A stretch of DNA of 50,446 nt from Acidobacteriaceae bacterium. GTDB lineage: Bacteria; Acidobacteriota; Terriglobia; Terriglobales; Acidobacteriaceae. The position numbers were made by a program, and so were the translations under genes. A model generated the notes under the pieces. That model saw nothing but the letters and a program-made list of their open reading frames with translations, was not told the DNA's origin and made no database searches. Shown in pieces: positions 8,788-17,427 of the stretch. Location: contig PKVW01000029.1 of assembly GCA_003131585.1 (NCBI GenBank), positions 1-50,446 on the forward strand. Reading direction: 5' to 3'. The first letter of the stretch is position 1; each line of letters begins with the position of its first letter.

Positions 8788-10196
8788 GGCTTCCCGATCT
8801 CGCCGAGCTTGCGGTGCGCAATTTGCGCGAATCTCTTCTGCGAAATTCGCTGACTACCATCGGCATTTCGGTGGGCGTGGCGTCGTTGGTCGCAATGCTC
8901 TCTCTGGGAATCGGACTGCAACAGCTCGCTTCCCGCCGTTTGATGAAGTCCGGTTTGTTCGATACCGTGGTTGTCACCTCCCGGCGCGATCTGCGCAGCT
9001 TCAATCGCGAGGAAGAACGCACTGGTCCGGCCCCGGGCGAAAGCCGCATCCTCGACGAGCCCACACGCCGGGAGATCGAACATTTACCGAACGTGCTTGA
9101 AGCTTATCCTGACATTCGCTTTATCACGGAACTGCGCTATGAAGACAAGCCCCACATAACGACGGTCGCGGCACTGCCTGCTTCCGCCAAATCGAACGAC
9201 GCGTTCGAAGCGGTGCAGGGACACTTCTTCTCTTCTGACATGGCGCCCGAAGCAATTCTTCAGAAAACTTTTGCCGAAGAACTGCTGGGAAGAACTCCGA
9301 AACCCGGTCTCGACGAAACTAACGTAGCGGAGCTGGCCGCTCCCCTTCTGGGCAAGGAATTGACCATGCGCTATGCCCAGCGCGAGGTTTCACAGAGTAC
9401 GGCTGCGACGACTGCGCTCGGCAGTGTGGCCGTCCCTGGCAACGAGAGTCTCGGCGGCGCCGCCTATTCTGTCGTCTCGCGGGAGCAGAAGCTGACAATT
9501 GTCGGCGTCGCTGACCTCGATCCAGAGAGCATGCGCGGGCCCACCCGCGCACGAGTTTTTCTTCCGCTCAAGCTGGCCGAGAGTCTGCACGTGATGCAGC
9601 CCACGGACCTGCGCGAAGTTTCCCGTGCCGCCACCGACCAGCCGGTTTATTCCTCCATCACCGTGCGAGTGAACAATCCCGCGCAAATACGGGCGATCGA
9701 AGATGCCATTAAGAAGATGGGTCTCAATACTTTCTCCATCCTCGACGCCACGCGAAGTCTTCAGCAATTCTTCGCGGTGTTGGATTTGTTCCTCGGAATT
9801 TTCGGCAGCCTCGCCCTGGCCGTCGCTTCCATCGGAATCGTAAATACGCTGGTGATGGCTATCCTCGAGCGGCGGCGCGAAATTGGCATTATGAAAGCCA
9901 TCGGCGCCAGCGACGGTGACGTAAAGAAGCTCTTCTTCGCAGAGGCGGGCGCCATGGGAATTCTTGGCGGCATTGTCGGAGTCGCTCTGGGCTGGGCCAT
10001 CGGCCAGGTCATCAACCTGGGAACGAATGTCTATCTCAAGCGTCAGTCTTTGCCGCCGGAGCATTTTTGGTCCGTGCCGTGGTGGCTGGTGGGCGCGGCA
10101 ATTTTGTTTGCTTTCATCGTGAGCCTTGCGGCGGGCCTGTACCCGGCGGGACGCGCAGCCCGGCTCGATCCGGTGCAGGCCTTACGCTACGAGTAA
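8784..10196 (+). CDS. MacB/FtsX-type ABC transporter permease
   Basis: A permease of 470 residues in the inner membrane, partner of the preceding ATPase (4-base ATGA overlap). It has the MacB layout: one helix near residues 22-45, a periplasmic domain of about 270 residues (MacB_PCD), then the three-helix FtsX domain. The FtsX part contains ASIGIVNTLVMAILERRREIGIMKAIGA and ends GLYPAGRAARLDPVQALRYE, both strong family signatures. Such systems move peptides, lipoproteins or antibiotics from the periplasm outward. No membrane-fusion protein is encoded alongside, so the substrate and partners are open. Confidence 0.9.
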   Translation: MRLPDLAELAVRNLRESLLRNSLTTIGISVGVASLVAMLSLGIGLQQLASRRLMKSGLFDTVVVTSRRDLRSFNREEERTGPAPGESRILDEPTRREIEHLPNVLEAYPDIRFITELRYEDKPHITTVAALPASAKSNDAFEAVQGHFFSSDMAPEAILQKTFAEELLGRTPKPGLDETNVAELAAPLLGKELTMRYAQREVSQSTAATTALGSVAVPGNESLGGAAYSVVSREQKLTIVGVADLDPESMRGPTRARVFLPLKLAESLHVMQPTDLREVSRAATDQPVYSSITVRVNNPAQIRAIEDAIKKMGLNTFSILDATRSLQQFFAVLDLFLGIFGSLALAVASIGIVNTLVMAILERRREIGIMKAIGASDGDVKKLFFAEAGAMGILGGIVGVALGWAIGQVINLGTNVYLKRQSLPPEHFWSVPWWLVGAAILFAFIVSLAAGLYPAGRAARLDPVQALRYE

Positions 10197-10205
10197 ACTG
10201 GATCG

Positions 10206-11099
10206 ATGGATCGCAGTCTCCGAATCGTTCTCCTGTTCGCGGCCTTCACTTTTTCTCTTTCAGTTCAGGCTCAGAGCCGGATCGACTGCAACGCGCTGAA
10301 TAGCCGGATCCTGAAATATCCGGTCCACTACTGCGTCTATCTTCCGGCTGGCTATGACGCCGGCGCGGCCGGGCATCCTGCCCAAAACTATCCTGTGCTT
10401 TACTTCCTGCACGGCCTCGGCGACAACGAGCGAACCCTCTTCAACAGTGGCGGGTGGACGCTGCTCGACGATCTTCGCCGGCAGCACAAGATCGGTGAGT
10501 TTCTCATTGTCGCTCCGGAAGGCGGGCGGACGTTCTACATCAATTCCGCCGACGGGTCGGTGCGCTACGGTGATTTTGTTCTGCAAGAATTCATCCCGCT
10601 CATCGAAGCGAAATACCGCGTAAAGAAAGGTCGGAATAATCGGGCGATCAGCGGCATCTCCATGGGTGGTTACGGTGCGCTGCGTTTCGCTTTCTCTCAT
10701 CCCGAAATGTTCTCGGCCGTCAGCGCGCAAAGCGCCGCCTTGATCACCGAATCTCCGCAGGAACTCGATACCGCGGCCCGCTCCGGCGCTCCACTGGGAA
10801 AGTTGCTGGCGGCGGTTTTCGGAAGCCCGATCGAAGTGCGCCACTGGAAAGAGAATAGTCCGTTCGTTCTCGCGGGCAGAAACCAGGCGGCGCTGCGACG
10901 GCTGGCCATCTATTTCAACTGCGGCCAGGATGACAACTACGGCTTTGAAAAAGGCGCAGCCGCGCTACACGAGCAACTGCAGAAAGAAGGCGTGAAGCAC
11001 GAGTATCATCCGTATCCGGGCGACCACAGCCTGTCCTATTTCCTGGCTCACTTCACCGAGGTTATGGAGTTTCATTCCCGGGCATTCGGCCTCAAATAA
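10206..11099 (+). CDS. Secreted alpha/beta-hydrolase, esterase D/FrmB-like (PF00756)
   Basis: A predicted periplasmic or exported esterase of 297 residues with a signal peptide ending near Ala-Gln-Ala-Gln at residue 23. The nucleophile elbow GISMGG places Ser152. The acid is probably Asp242 or Asp243 in CGQDDNYGF, and the base is His274 in YPGDHSLSYF. The oxyanion region FLHGLGDNE is also typical of the esterase D, S-formylglutathione hydrolase and mycolyltransferase family. It starts 9 bases after the MacB-like permease and may be co-transcribed. The substrate is unknown. Confidence 0.87.
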   Translation: MDRSLRIVLLFAAFTFSLSVQAQSRIDCNALNSRILKYPVHYCVYLPAGYDAGAAGHPAQNYPVLYFLHGLGDNERTLFNSGGWTLLDDLRRQHKIGEFLIVAPEGGRTFYINSADGSVRYGDFVLQEFIPLIEAKYRVKKGRNNRAISGISMGGYGALRFAFSHPEMFSAVSAQSAALITESPQELDTAARSGAPLGKLLAAVFGSPIEVRHWKENSPFVLAGRNQAALRRLAIYFNCGQDDNYGFEKGAAALHEQLQKEGVKHEYHPYPGDHSLSYFLAHFTEVMEFHSRAFGLK

Positions 11100-11100
11100 G

Positions 11101-11172
11101 CAGCCCCGAACCGATTTGCAAAGCCGCCCGCGGCAAAAGACTGAGCTTGCTTTTCGCAAGGACTTGGGGCTG
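11101..11172. other. Structured intergenic element, possible multibranched RNA or terminator
   Basis: The ends of this 72-base stretch are perfectly complementary over 7 bases (CAGCCCC 11101-11107, GGGGCTG 11166-11172). Inside are two further hairpins: GCCG/CGGC at 11123-11134 and CTTGC/GCAAG at 11146-11160. It starts one base after the esterase stop. It lacks a T-run and the conserved T-arm of a tRNA. It could be a read-through barrier or a small structured RNA. Confidence 0.4.
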
Positions 11173-11271
11173 TCTTCGCAGGACACTCTTCAAGCCTGCG
11201 TGTCTTCTTCATTCGTGTCGAACCTGTTGTAAACTAGCCCGAGACAGCATGCACCTGCTGCCCGCCCTCGC

Positions 11272-11361
11272 GGAGGGATGTGTGAGTGGTTGAAACAGGC
11301 GGTCTTGAAAACCGCTGTACGGGAAACCGTACCGGGGGTTCGAATCCCTCTCCCTCCGCCA
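11272..11361 (+). tRNA. tRNA-Ser (anticodon UGA), CCA end encoded
   Basis: A complete class II cloverleaf. The acceptor stem is GGAGGGA (11272-11278) with TCCCTCC (11351-11357), discriminator G at 11358 and encoded CCA at 11359-11361. The anticodon stem is GCGGT/ACCGC (11299-11303 and 11311-11315) around loop CTTGAAA, giving anticodon TGA at 11306-11308. A long variable arm (TACGG-GAAA-CCGTA) and the T loop TTCGAAT follow. The long arm and the anticodon agree on serine. Confidence 0.97.
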
Positions 11362-11601
11362 CGTAATCCCTTGGTGGCAAAGCACTTCACACGTCTACTG
11401 CACAACCTGCGACTCTCGTCCGGAACGCAATGAGGAGCGCTCCAAGGTCGGAACAAGTGGCAGCCTTATGAGCGTGCAGCTTGGCACGCGAGTTTAGCTG
11501 TCTCAGGAAATCCTAATGTGTAACTACTGGCCTATCGGACAGTGGGTTTATGTACTGCCGGAATCTACCACCCTCGCCGTAAGGCTTTCAAACTGGACGG
11601 T

Positions 11602-12882
11602 ATGCGACTCCCCCAGTCCATCATCCGGCCTCCCTTCGTCCGCGCAGTCTACCTTCTAACGATCGGCATGGCGATCCTGCTCCTCGGCATGGCGCCCACG
11701 AGCGCCGAAGCGGCTACGCCACAACTCGCGTGTACACCCCCGCACCTTCGATTTGGCACTATCGTCCTCGGGCAGACCGAAACCTTGCTGGTCACCGTAA
11801 CAAATAATGGACAACCGAGTGTGACGGTCTCTGGAATTACGGTAAGCAACTCCGAATTCACCACGTCCCCTTTGACCCTACCGCTGGTCTTGCTTGCGGG
11901 ACAGAGTGTCGACCTGAGTGTGACCTTCGCTCCCACGGCGATGGCATGGACGGGAGGCACGATCAAGTTCTCCAGCAATGCAGCGAATCCAACCCTTCAG
12001 CTTGAGGTTGGAGGGACAGGCGTGAGCAGCGAAGGCGTGACTGCCAGCCCCTCGACGGTGTCGTTTGGCCAAGTGGCGATAGGAACCAGCTCCACCGTGC
12101 CTGTCGTGCTTAAGAATGATCGTTCCTGGAACGTACCCCTCCCGGCACTCCAGACAACGGGCAGCGAATTCTCGATGAGCGGACCCACGTTCCCTCTGAT
12201 TCTGGGCGTGGGGCAAAGCGTTACGTTGAACGTCACGTTCACGCCGCAATCGGCCGGCACCACCGGAGGTAGCCTGTTTATTTCTGGCCCCGCGCTGGCT
12301 ATCCCTCTCACGGGCACGGGAGGCGGCACGGGCCAATTGATCATAGCTCCGGCACCACTGAACTTCGGCGACGTGATGGTTGGAACGACAGCGACTTTAG
12401 CAATGACCATGAGCGCCGCCGGCGGAAGTGTGACAGTTTCCTCGGCCAGCAGCAGCAGTTCCCAGTTTGCCCTTGATGGGGCTTCGTTCCCGTTTACTAT
12501 CGCCGCGGGCCAAGGTCTATCGTTCAATGTGGGCTTCACGCCCAAGAACAGCGGGACGGCGTCTGGCTCGCTCTCCTTTGTCAGCAATGCATCCAACTCG
12601 CAGGCACTTGAATCTCTTACCGGCATCGGCACCCAGACGCAGTTCAGCGTGAACCTGTGGTGGAGTTCCAGCAGTTCGGAGGTAATAGGCTACAACGTTT
12701 ATCGCAGTATTGCCGCGAACGGCGCGTATTCGAAGATTAATTCCACGTTAGACCCGAATACCGCCTTCACCGATGGCACAGTAGTTTCCGGACAGACCTA
12801 TTATTACGCCGCCACATCGGTGAATTCCGGTGGACAGGAGAGTACCCGCTCGACACCCCCAGTGCAGGCAGTAGTCCCATAG
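11602..12882 (+). CDS. Secreted choice-of-anchor-D (ASPM/SPD-2/Hydin-like) protein with C-terminal FN3 module
   Basis: The ATG at 11602 is preferred over 11542 because a normal signal peptide follows (helix near residues 14-32, then PTSAEAATP). The protein, about 426 residues, carries three successive repeats of roughly 100 residues, each starting with a LxFGxVxVGxT-like motif and containing G-x-S-x(3)-VxFTP. These are immunoglobulin-like choice-of-anchor-D domains. The last 80 residues form a fibronectin type III-like domain (GYNVYRS, YYYAATSVN). Such proteins are usually cell-surface or extracellular in Acidobacteria. No catalytic motif is visible. The gene stands alone downstream of the tRNA. 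Confidence 0.8.
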   Translation: MRLPQSIIRPPFVRAVYLLTIGMAILLLGMAPTSAEAATPQLACTPPHLRFGTIVLGQTETLLVTVTNNGQPSVTVSGITVSNSEFTTSPLTLPLVLLAGQSVDLSVTFAPTAMAWTGGTIKFSSNAANPTLQLEVGGTGVSSEGVTASPSTVSFGQVAIGTSSTVPVVLKNDRSWNVPLPALQTTGSEFSMSGPTFPLILGVGQSVTLNVTFTPQSAGTTGGSLFISGPALAIPLTGTGGGTGQLIIAPAPLNFGDVMVGTTATLAMTMSAAGGSVTVSSASSSSSQFALDGASFPFTIAAGQGLSFNVGFTPKNSGTASGSLSFVSNASNSQALESLTGIGTQTQFSVNLWWSSSSSEVIGYNVYRSIAANGAYSKINSTLDPNTAFTDGTVVSGQTYYYAATSVNSGGQESTRSTPPVQAVVP

Positions 12883-13054
12883 CCAGGCGCTTCATGGAGG
12901 GAGATTTCGGAGGATTTGAGCCGAATGGGTTACTGCAGGGACGAAGGGACTTGATCCTGAATGCTGAAAACCCGATATCTGCGTTCCTGCCTGTGGGCCG
13001 ACTGGAGAGCTTCGTGTGATTCTCCCAAGCGCTTTCTCGGCGGTAAATACTCAA

Positions 13055-14167
13055 TCAGAGCGTCCGCTTGAACAGCGGAATCGCGATTCCGAGAGTGATG
13101 GCGGCGAAGATCGTCAGAAACAGCATGTCGCCCCAGACCGCCGCCAGAGTCGTCTCTTTCAGCAGCAGACACTTGAAGCCATCGACCGCGTAGGTGAAAG
13201 GGTCCACTCTGGCAATCGCCCGCAACCACGGCGGGAATGCCTGGATGGGATAAATTGCCCCACTGGGAAAAAACAGCAGTGTATTCAGAATGCCGAACAT
13301 CGCCCGCGGCACCAGAGGGTCTTCGATGCGCACCATCAGCAGAAACATCATAGTGTTGAACGCAAGAGAAGTCAGCACGATCATCACCAGCAGTCCGAGC
13401 ATCGTGACCGGATTGAAGAGCGTGCTCACTCCGGCAATCAGCGATCCAATCACCGTGATGATCACTCCCGTCATCACGGCCTTAATCGCGCCCGCCAGGT
13501 TGAGCCCTAACACCAGTTCGAGCTTCGTGATGGGCGTGACCAAATAGCCTTCATGCACACCGCGCGCCTTGTCGTCGATGTACAGCATTCCGCCCCCGAT
13601 CATCACCGAGACGAACATCGCCAGGGCGAGCGAGCCTGGCAGCAGATATTTCATGTATTCGATGTAGGGATAAAGTTCGACAATTTCGAGCGCGGTCTGC
13701 TGCAGGACGCGCGGCTCTACCGTGGGCTGGTTCAGTGCGTTGGTCAGGTCCGTGAGCTCGGCCTCCAGCGCGGAGCTCATGAAGTTGTCGCTGTTATCCA
13801 CCACCAGAGCGATCTGAGGGTGGTTGTCTTCGTAAACTCGCCGCGAGAACTGGGGCGGGATAATCACAGCGCCATCGAGCTTGCCGTTGCGCACGTCCTC
13901 CATCGCTTGCCTTTCGTTGGCGTAGTACACCGGCACGAAGGTGCGAATGTTGGCGCGCACGGAGTCGAAGGCTTCGCGAATCTTCAGCGCCTGCGTGCCT
14001 CCGTCCTGATCGACAATGGCGAGCCGGGCGTCGCGAATCTTCCCGCCGAACGCGTTTCCCAGAATGACGAGTTGCACCAGGGGAAAGATCATCGACGCCA
14101 GCATCAGCGCCGGCGAGCGAAAGAACTTGCGCATTTCGCGCTCGACAATGGCCATCATTCGGTTCAT
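13055..14167 (-). CDS. ABC-2 type transporter permease (YbhS/YbhR/DrrB family)
   Basis: A membrane protein of 370 residues and last gene of the tetR-hlyD-ATPase-permease operon. It has one N-terminal helix (about 20-40), a large external domain of about 130 residues, and a C-terminal block of five helices with MLYIDDKARGVHEGYLVTP and the signature near FPSGAIYPIQAFPPWLRAIARVDP that marks ABC-2 exporters. In the E. coli counterpart (ybhFSR) two permeases form a heterodimer; here only one permease is encoded, so a homodimer is likely. It begins 19 bases after the ATPase stop. Confidence 0.9.
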   Translation of the reverse strand: MNRMMAIVEREMRKFFRSPALMLASMIFPLVQLVILGNAFGGKIRDARLAIVDQDGGTQALKIREAFDSVRANIRTFVPVYYANERQAMEDVRNGKLDGAVIIPPQFSRRVYEDNHPQIALVVDNSDNFMSSALEAELTDLTNALNQPTVEPRVLQQTALEIVELYPYIEYMKYLLPGSLALAMFVSVMIGGGMLYIDDKARGVHEGYLVTPITKLELVLGLNLAGAIKAVMTGVIITVIGSLIAGVSTLFNPVTMLGLLVMIVLTSLAFNTMMFLLMVRIEDPLVPRAMFGILNTLLFFPSGAIYPIQAFPPWLRAIARVDPFTYAVDGFKCLLLKETTLAAVWGDMLFLTIFAAITLGIAIPLFKRTL

Positions 14168-14186
14168 AACTTCAACGCCGGGCGGC

Positions 14187-15242
14187 TCATGGCTGCAACC
14201 CCGGCCGCTGCGGCATGGTAAAGGCGTAAGCCTTCACCAGTTCGTCGCGCAACTGCCTGCCCGTGTAATGCACAAATACATCGTCCAAGGTGGTGTTCTG
14301 CACCGACAGCGACTTCACAGCAACCCCGGCTTCGACGGCCATCTCGACCAGTACGGTGGTGGTGCGGGACCCATTGCCGGTCAGGATTCGATACATTCCC
14401 GCTCCCTCGTGCTGGATGGATGTGACATCGTCCATCGTGTGCAGGCGCTGCTCCCAATCCTCCGGCGAATTCTCGAACTGCGCTTCAATCACGTTCGATC
14501 CCGGTACGCTGGCTTTCAGCGCCATGGGCGCGTCGAGCGCGACCAGTTTGCCGTGGTCGACGATGGCGATCCTGTCGCATAGCCGGTCGGCTTCGTCCAT
14601 GTAATGCGTGGTGATCAGGATCGTAAGTTGGCGCTGGCTCATGATGTTGCCCAGCATCTCCCATACGGCCACGCGCGACACTGGGTCCAGTCCGGTGGTG
14701 GGCTCATCGAGGAAAAAGATTTTCGGATGATGCACCAGCCCGCGGGCAATCTCCAACCGCCGCCGCATGCCGCCGGAGAGCGTCTTGGTCTGCGCATCGC
14801 GCCACTTAGTTAGGTCCACCAGCCCCAGCAACTCCTCAATCGAGCGCTTCCGTTCCTTCGCCGGCACGTCGTAGAGTTTGGCGTAGATGTTCAGATTCTC
14901 TGCCACCGTGAGATCGAGATCGCTGGTCAGGGCCTGCGGGATCACTCCGATGGTTCGCCGCACCGCATCCGGATCTTTTGCAACATCGTGGCCGGCAATG
15001 CGCGCCGTCCCCGAGGTGATGGGAATCAGCGTGGTCATCATGCGGATCAGGGTCGACTTCCCCGCTCCATTCGGACCGAGCAGGCCGAAGATCTCGCCTT
15101 CTTTCACGTTGAATGAAACATCGCCGACGGCGGTGAAGTCGCCGTACTTCTTGACGATGTGCTCGACTTCGATGGCGTAAGTTACTGCGGAGGCAGGCGC
15201 AGGCGCGTCGCCATTTGCCCCAGCGTTTAGGTCCGCCATCAT
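14187..15242 (-). CDS. ABC-2 transporter ATPase (YbhF/DrrA-like)
   Basis: The energising ATPase of the export operon, 351 residues. It shows GLLGPNGAGKST (Walker A), TLSGGMRRRLEIARGL (signature), FFLDEPTTGLDP (Walker B) and TTHYMDEAD (switch His), then a C-terminal accessory domain of about 100 residues of the drug/polyketide exporter type. Its ATG at 15242 overlaps the stop of the upstream fusion-protein gene (ATGA); a second Met follows at once. It should bind the ABC-2 permease encoded next. Drug, lipid or polysaccharide export are all possible. Confidence 0.92.
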   Translation of the reverse strand: MMADLNAGANGDAPAPASAVTYAIEVEHIVKKYGDFTAVGDVSFNVKEGEIFGLLGPNGAGKSTLIRMMTTLIPITSGTARIAGHDVAKDPDAVRRTIGVIPQALTSDLDLTVAENLNIYAKLYDVPAKERKRSIEELLGLVDLTKWRDAQTKTLSGGMRRRLEIARGLVHHPKIFFLDEPTTGLDPVSRVAVWEMLGNIMSQRQLTILITTHYMDEADRLCDRIAIVDHGKLVALDAPMALKASVPGSNVIEAQFENSPEDWEQRLHTMDDVTSIQHEGAGMYRILTGNGSRTTTVLVEMAVEAGVAVKSLSVQNTTLDDVFVHYTGRQLRDELVKAYAFTMPQRPGLQP

Positions 15243-16336
15243 TGCTTCCCCGCTGCCGCCGCGCTCTGCGGATTGCCGCCCCTCAACTGCTCAGGTGAAA
15301 GTAGGACCTCGGCCGTCATCCCCGGAACAAACGCGCCTTTGGGATTGTCCAACCGGATTTTCAGCACGATCGTTTTGATATCCCGTTTGCGCCGGCTCAC
15401 ATCGCGCTGCGTGGCAAAATCGCCTTCCACTCCTTTGAAGAAAACCTTCCCGCCGGTAATCGTTCCGCCCGGCAACCGCACACGCAGCGAATCGCCATAG
15501 CCGATGTGGTCAGCGTAGGTTTCTGGGATCGCCGCCCGCGCCCAGGTGTCGGTCAGATCGACGATCGTCACAATGGGGCCGCCGATGTTGACCACCTCTC
15601 CCTGCCGCGCCGCCCGCACCGAAACTGTGCCGGTCACGGGTGCATAAACATTCGTGTAGCCCAGCCGCACCGCTGCCTGATTCTTCTGCGCGACTGCGCT
15701 CTTGAGATCAGATTGAGTGGCCTCGACGGTGCTCTTCGCAGCACTAGCCTGATGCGTGCGCGCGACCGCCGAATTCAAATCTGCTTCCGCGGCTTTCACC
15801 AGCTCCTGCTGCGCCTGCACGGTTGCCTGTGCCGCCTGCAAGTTGGTTTCCGCCTGCACGCGTTCCTGATCGGAAGCGACCCCCGCCTTGGCCAGTTCAA
15901 TGGCCCGCCGGCTGTCGCTGGCAGTGCGATCGAGGGCGGCTTGCGCCTGCAAAAGCTGCGCCTTGGCAGATGAAAGTTTGGCGCGCGCGTTGGCCACGTC
16001 GCTGGAAGTGGAACCTGAAGTGGATTCCTCCGTGTGCTGCATCTCGGACACTTTATGCTGCAAGCTGGCGATGTTCGCCGCCGCGGCGGCTTCCTGCGTC
16101 TGCAACTCGGAGGGATCGAGCACGGCAATCAAGTCTCCGGCATTCACCGGCGTGCCTTCGTCCACCAGCAGCTTCTGGATGCGGCCTTCCACCTGCGCGC
16201 TGACGATTACCTGGTTCGCGTCAACCGTGCCGATCAGCACCAGGTCTTTGGAATGGTCGGCGGACAACCCATAGTAGATCGCCGAGATCACGAAGATGAT
16301 GCCGAGAAGAATGAAGAACCGGTTACGAGCGCTCAT
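15239..16336 (-). CDS. HlyD/EmrA-family membrane-fusion protein (YbhG-like)
   Basis: The periplasmic adaptor of the export operon, 365 residues. One N-terminal helix (7-24) anchors it in the inner membrane. A split lipoyl-like domain (GTVDANQVIVSAQVEGRIQK, and TGTVSVRAARQGEVV further on) flanks an Ala/Gln-rich coiled-coil hairpin (about 80-215), and a beta-barrel follows. AGGAG lies about 8 bases before the ATG, which overlaps the TetR stop by 4 bases. With the ABC-2 ATPase and permease it should form a tripartite exporter using an outer-membrane factor encoded elsewhere. Confidence 0.9.
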   Translation of the reverse strand: MSARNRFFILLGIIFVISAIYYGLSADHSKDLVLIGTVDANQVIVSAQVEGRIQKLLVDEGTPVNAGDLIAVLDPSELQTQEAAAAANIASLQHKVSEMQHTEESTSGSTSSDVANARAKLSSAKAQLLQAQAALDRTASDSRRAIELAKAGVASDQERVQAETNLQAAQATVQAQQELVKAAEADLNSAVARTHQASAAKSTVEATQSDLKSAVAQKNQAAVRLGYTNVYAPVTGTVSVRAARQGEVVNIGGPIVTIVDLTDTWARAAIPETYADHIGYGDSLRVRLPGGTITGGKVFFKGVEGDFATQRDVSRRKRDIKTIVLKIRLDNPKGAFVPGMTAEVLLSPEQLRGGNPQSAAAAGKQ

Positions 16337-17043
16337 TCACGTACTCCTGATTTGCGAACTGCTGACGCCGCGCCGGCACAGGGCTGAAACAGCGCCGCAG
16401 AAATAAAATCCAGAACCGCGGCTCGCCGCTCGGCGACGCGCTTCGGCGCCAGCGGATTGAAGTGCACGATCCGCTGCATTATCGGGGCACTACTGAAATA
16501 GAAAACGATCATCGCCACCATGGAAGGAACAAAGTGCGCCGGGTCGACCTGCCGGAATTCGCCTTCCGCGATCCCTTTGTGCAACAGTTCTCCCACCCGC
16601 CGGTAAATCGGCTGGAAATAAGTCTTGACCAGCCTGTCGATATGCTGCGAGTGGCCTTCGCGCGCCCGCATCATCTCGCGCTGCATCAGTTTGGGATAGA
16701 TCTGGTTTGACGCAATGAAATCGAAATAAGCGCCCACGTAGGCCATGATCTTCTCGCGCGGCGGCTGGTCACTGTCGAGCACCTGTAAAACTTTGGTCTT
16801 CATCCCGGAAAACTCGTGGTCGAGCACCGCGCCGTAGAGCGTTTCCTTGTCTGTAAAGTAGTAATAGAGTAGAGCCTTGTTAACTTTCGCCGCACGTGCA
16901 ATGGCGTCGGTGCGAGCCCCGGCAATGCCGTGCTCGGCAAACTCCTGGGCCGCGGCCTGCAGAATGGCGGCACGGCTCTCCTCCGGCTGCCCGCGGGAGC
17001 CCATTCGAGGAGAGTGCTGGCGAGGACGCAAAAGTTGAGCCAT
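16333..17043 (-). CDS. TetR/AcrR-family repressor of the export operon
   Basis: A DNA-binding regulator of up to 236 residues. The N-terminal helix-turn-helix is clear (ILQAAAQEFAEHGIAGARTDAIARAAKVNKALLYYYF). The C-terminal part would be the ligand-binding and dimer domain. The ATG at 17043 is used, but the Met at 17004 is equally plausible and neither has a good ribosome site. It is the first gene of an operon with a fusion protein, ATPase and ABC-2 permease, the same order as E. coli ybiH(cecR)-ybhG-ybhF-ybhSR. Autorepression through the AT-rich site just upstream is likely. Confidence 0.88.
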   Translation of the reverse strand: MAQLLRPRQHSPRMGSRGQPEESRAAILQAAAQEFAEHGIAGARTDAIARAAKVNKALLYYYFTDKETLYGAVLDHEFSGMKTKVLQVLDSDQPPREKIMAYVGAYFDFIASNQIYPKLMQREMMRAREGHSQHIDRLVKTYFQPIYRRVGELLHKGIAEGEFRQVDPAHFVPSMVAMIVFYFSSAPIMQRIVHFNPLAPKRVAERRAAVLDFISAALFQPCAGAASAVRKSGVRE

Positions 17044-17047
17044 TAGA

Positions 17048-17082
17048 ACTTAATTAACCAGTTAGTTAGATTAATTATACAT
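17048..17082. promoter_or_regulatory. AT-rich candidate operator/promoter of the TetR operon
   Basis: A 35-bp stretch of very low GC in an otherwise GC-rich region sits directly upstream of the tetR start. It contains two TTAATTA blocks (17051-17057 and 17071-17077) flanking two copies of GTTAG. The imperfect dyad is what a TetR dimer would bind, and it also offers -10-like elements. Position and composition support this; no match to a known consensus is claimed. Confidence 0.5.
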
Positions 17083-17133
17083 CATGGGCGGGAATTGCAA
17101 GCTGACTGGATCTGAGGGGGCGAGCGTCGAGGA

Positions 17134-17415
17134 CTACTTCGCTCCGCCCGCGATCGACGGCACCAGAAGCACTTCATCCCCCTCTTGGAAGGCGTAGCTG
17201 GGTCCGCCGAGGAAGCGAATGTCTTCGTCATTCACGTAAATGTTGAGGAAGCGGCGCACCTGTCCAGCCTCGTCGCGCAAGTGGGGCTTCAGTTCCGGGA
17301 ACTTCTCATCGAGGACGGAGAACAGTTCTCCCAGGTTTGTGGCCGCACACGCGATCGAGCTGACGCCTGCCGTGTGCCGCCGCAGGGCGGTCGGAATTTG
17401 TATTGTGATCGACAT
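17134..17415 (-). CDS. MoaD/ThiS-family small sulfur-carrier protein with C-terminal GGAK
   Basis: A ubiquitin-fold protein of 93 residues. The beta-grasp pattern is typical: TIQIPTALRRHT at the start, a Leu-rich helix, FLNIYVNDEDIRFLGG, then DEVLLVPSIAGG. The tail reads Ile-Ala-Gly-Gly-Ala-Lys-stop. Carriers of this type are adenylated and thiocarboxylated on an exposed Gly-Gly, so two residues would have to be removed first, as JAMM-type proteases do for QbsE- and HcyS-like carriers. It starts 12 bases after the threonine-synthase-like gene and is surely co-transcribed with it behind the SAM riboswitch. A molybdopterin role is unlikely here because no other moa gene is near. Confidence 0.88.
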   Translation of the reverse strand: MSITIQIPTALRRHTAGVSSIACAATNLGELFSVLDEKFPELKPHLRDEAGQVRRFLNIYVNDEDIRFLGGPSYAFQEGDEVLLVPSIAGGAK

Positions 17416-17427
17416 CTTCTCCTGCTC

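Noticed and set aside
11101-11172. The 72-base cloverleaf-like element as a second tRNA.
   Set aside because: There is no TTCRA T-loop adjacent to the acceptor stem, no D-arm signature and no CCA end.
11190-11456. An 88-codon minus-strand frame with GIRTPGTVSRTAVFKTACF.
   Set aside because: This is the well-known spurious peptide obtained by translating the antisense of a serine tRNA gene.
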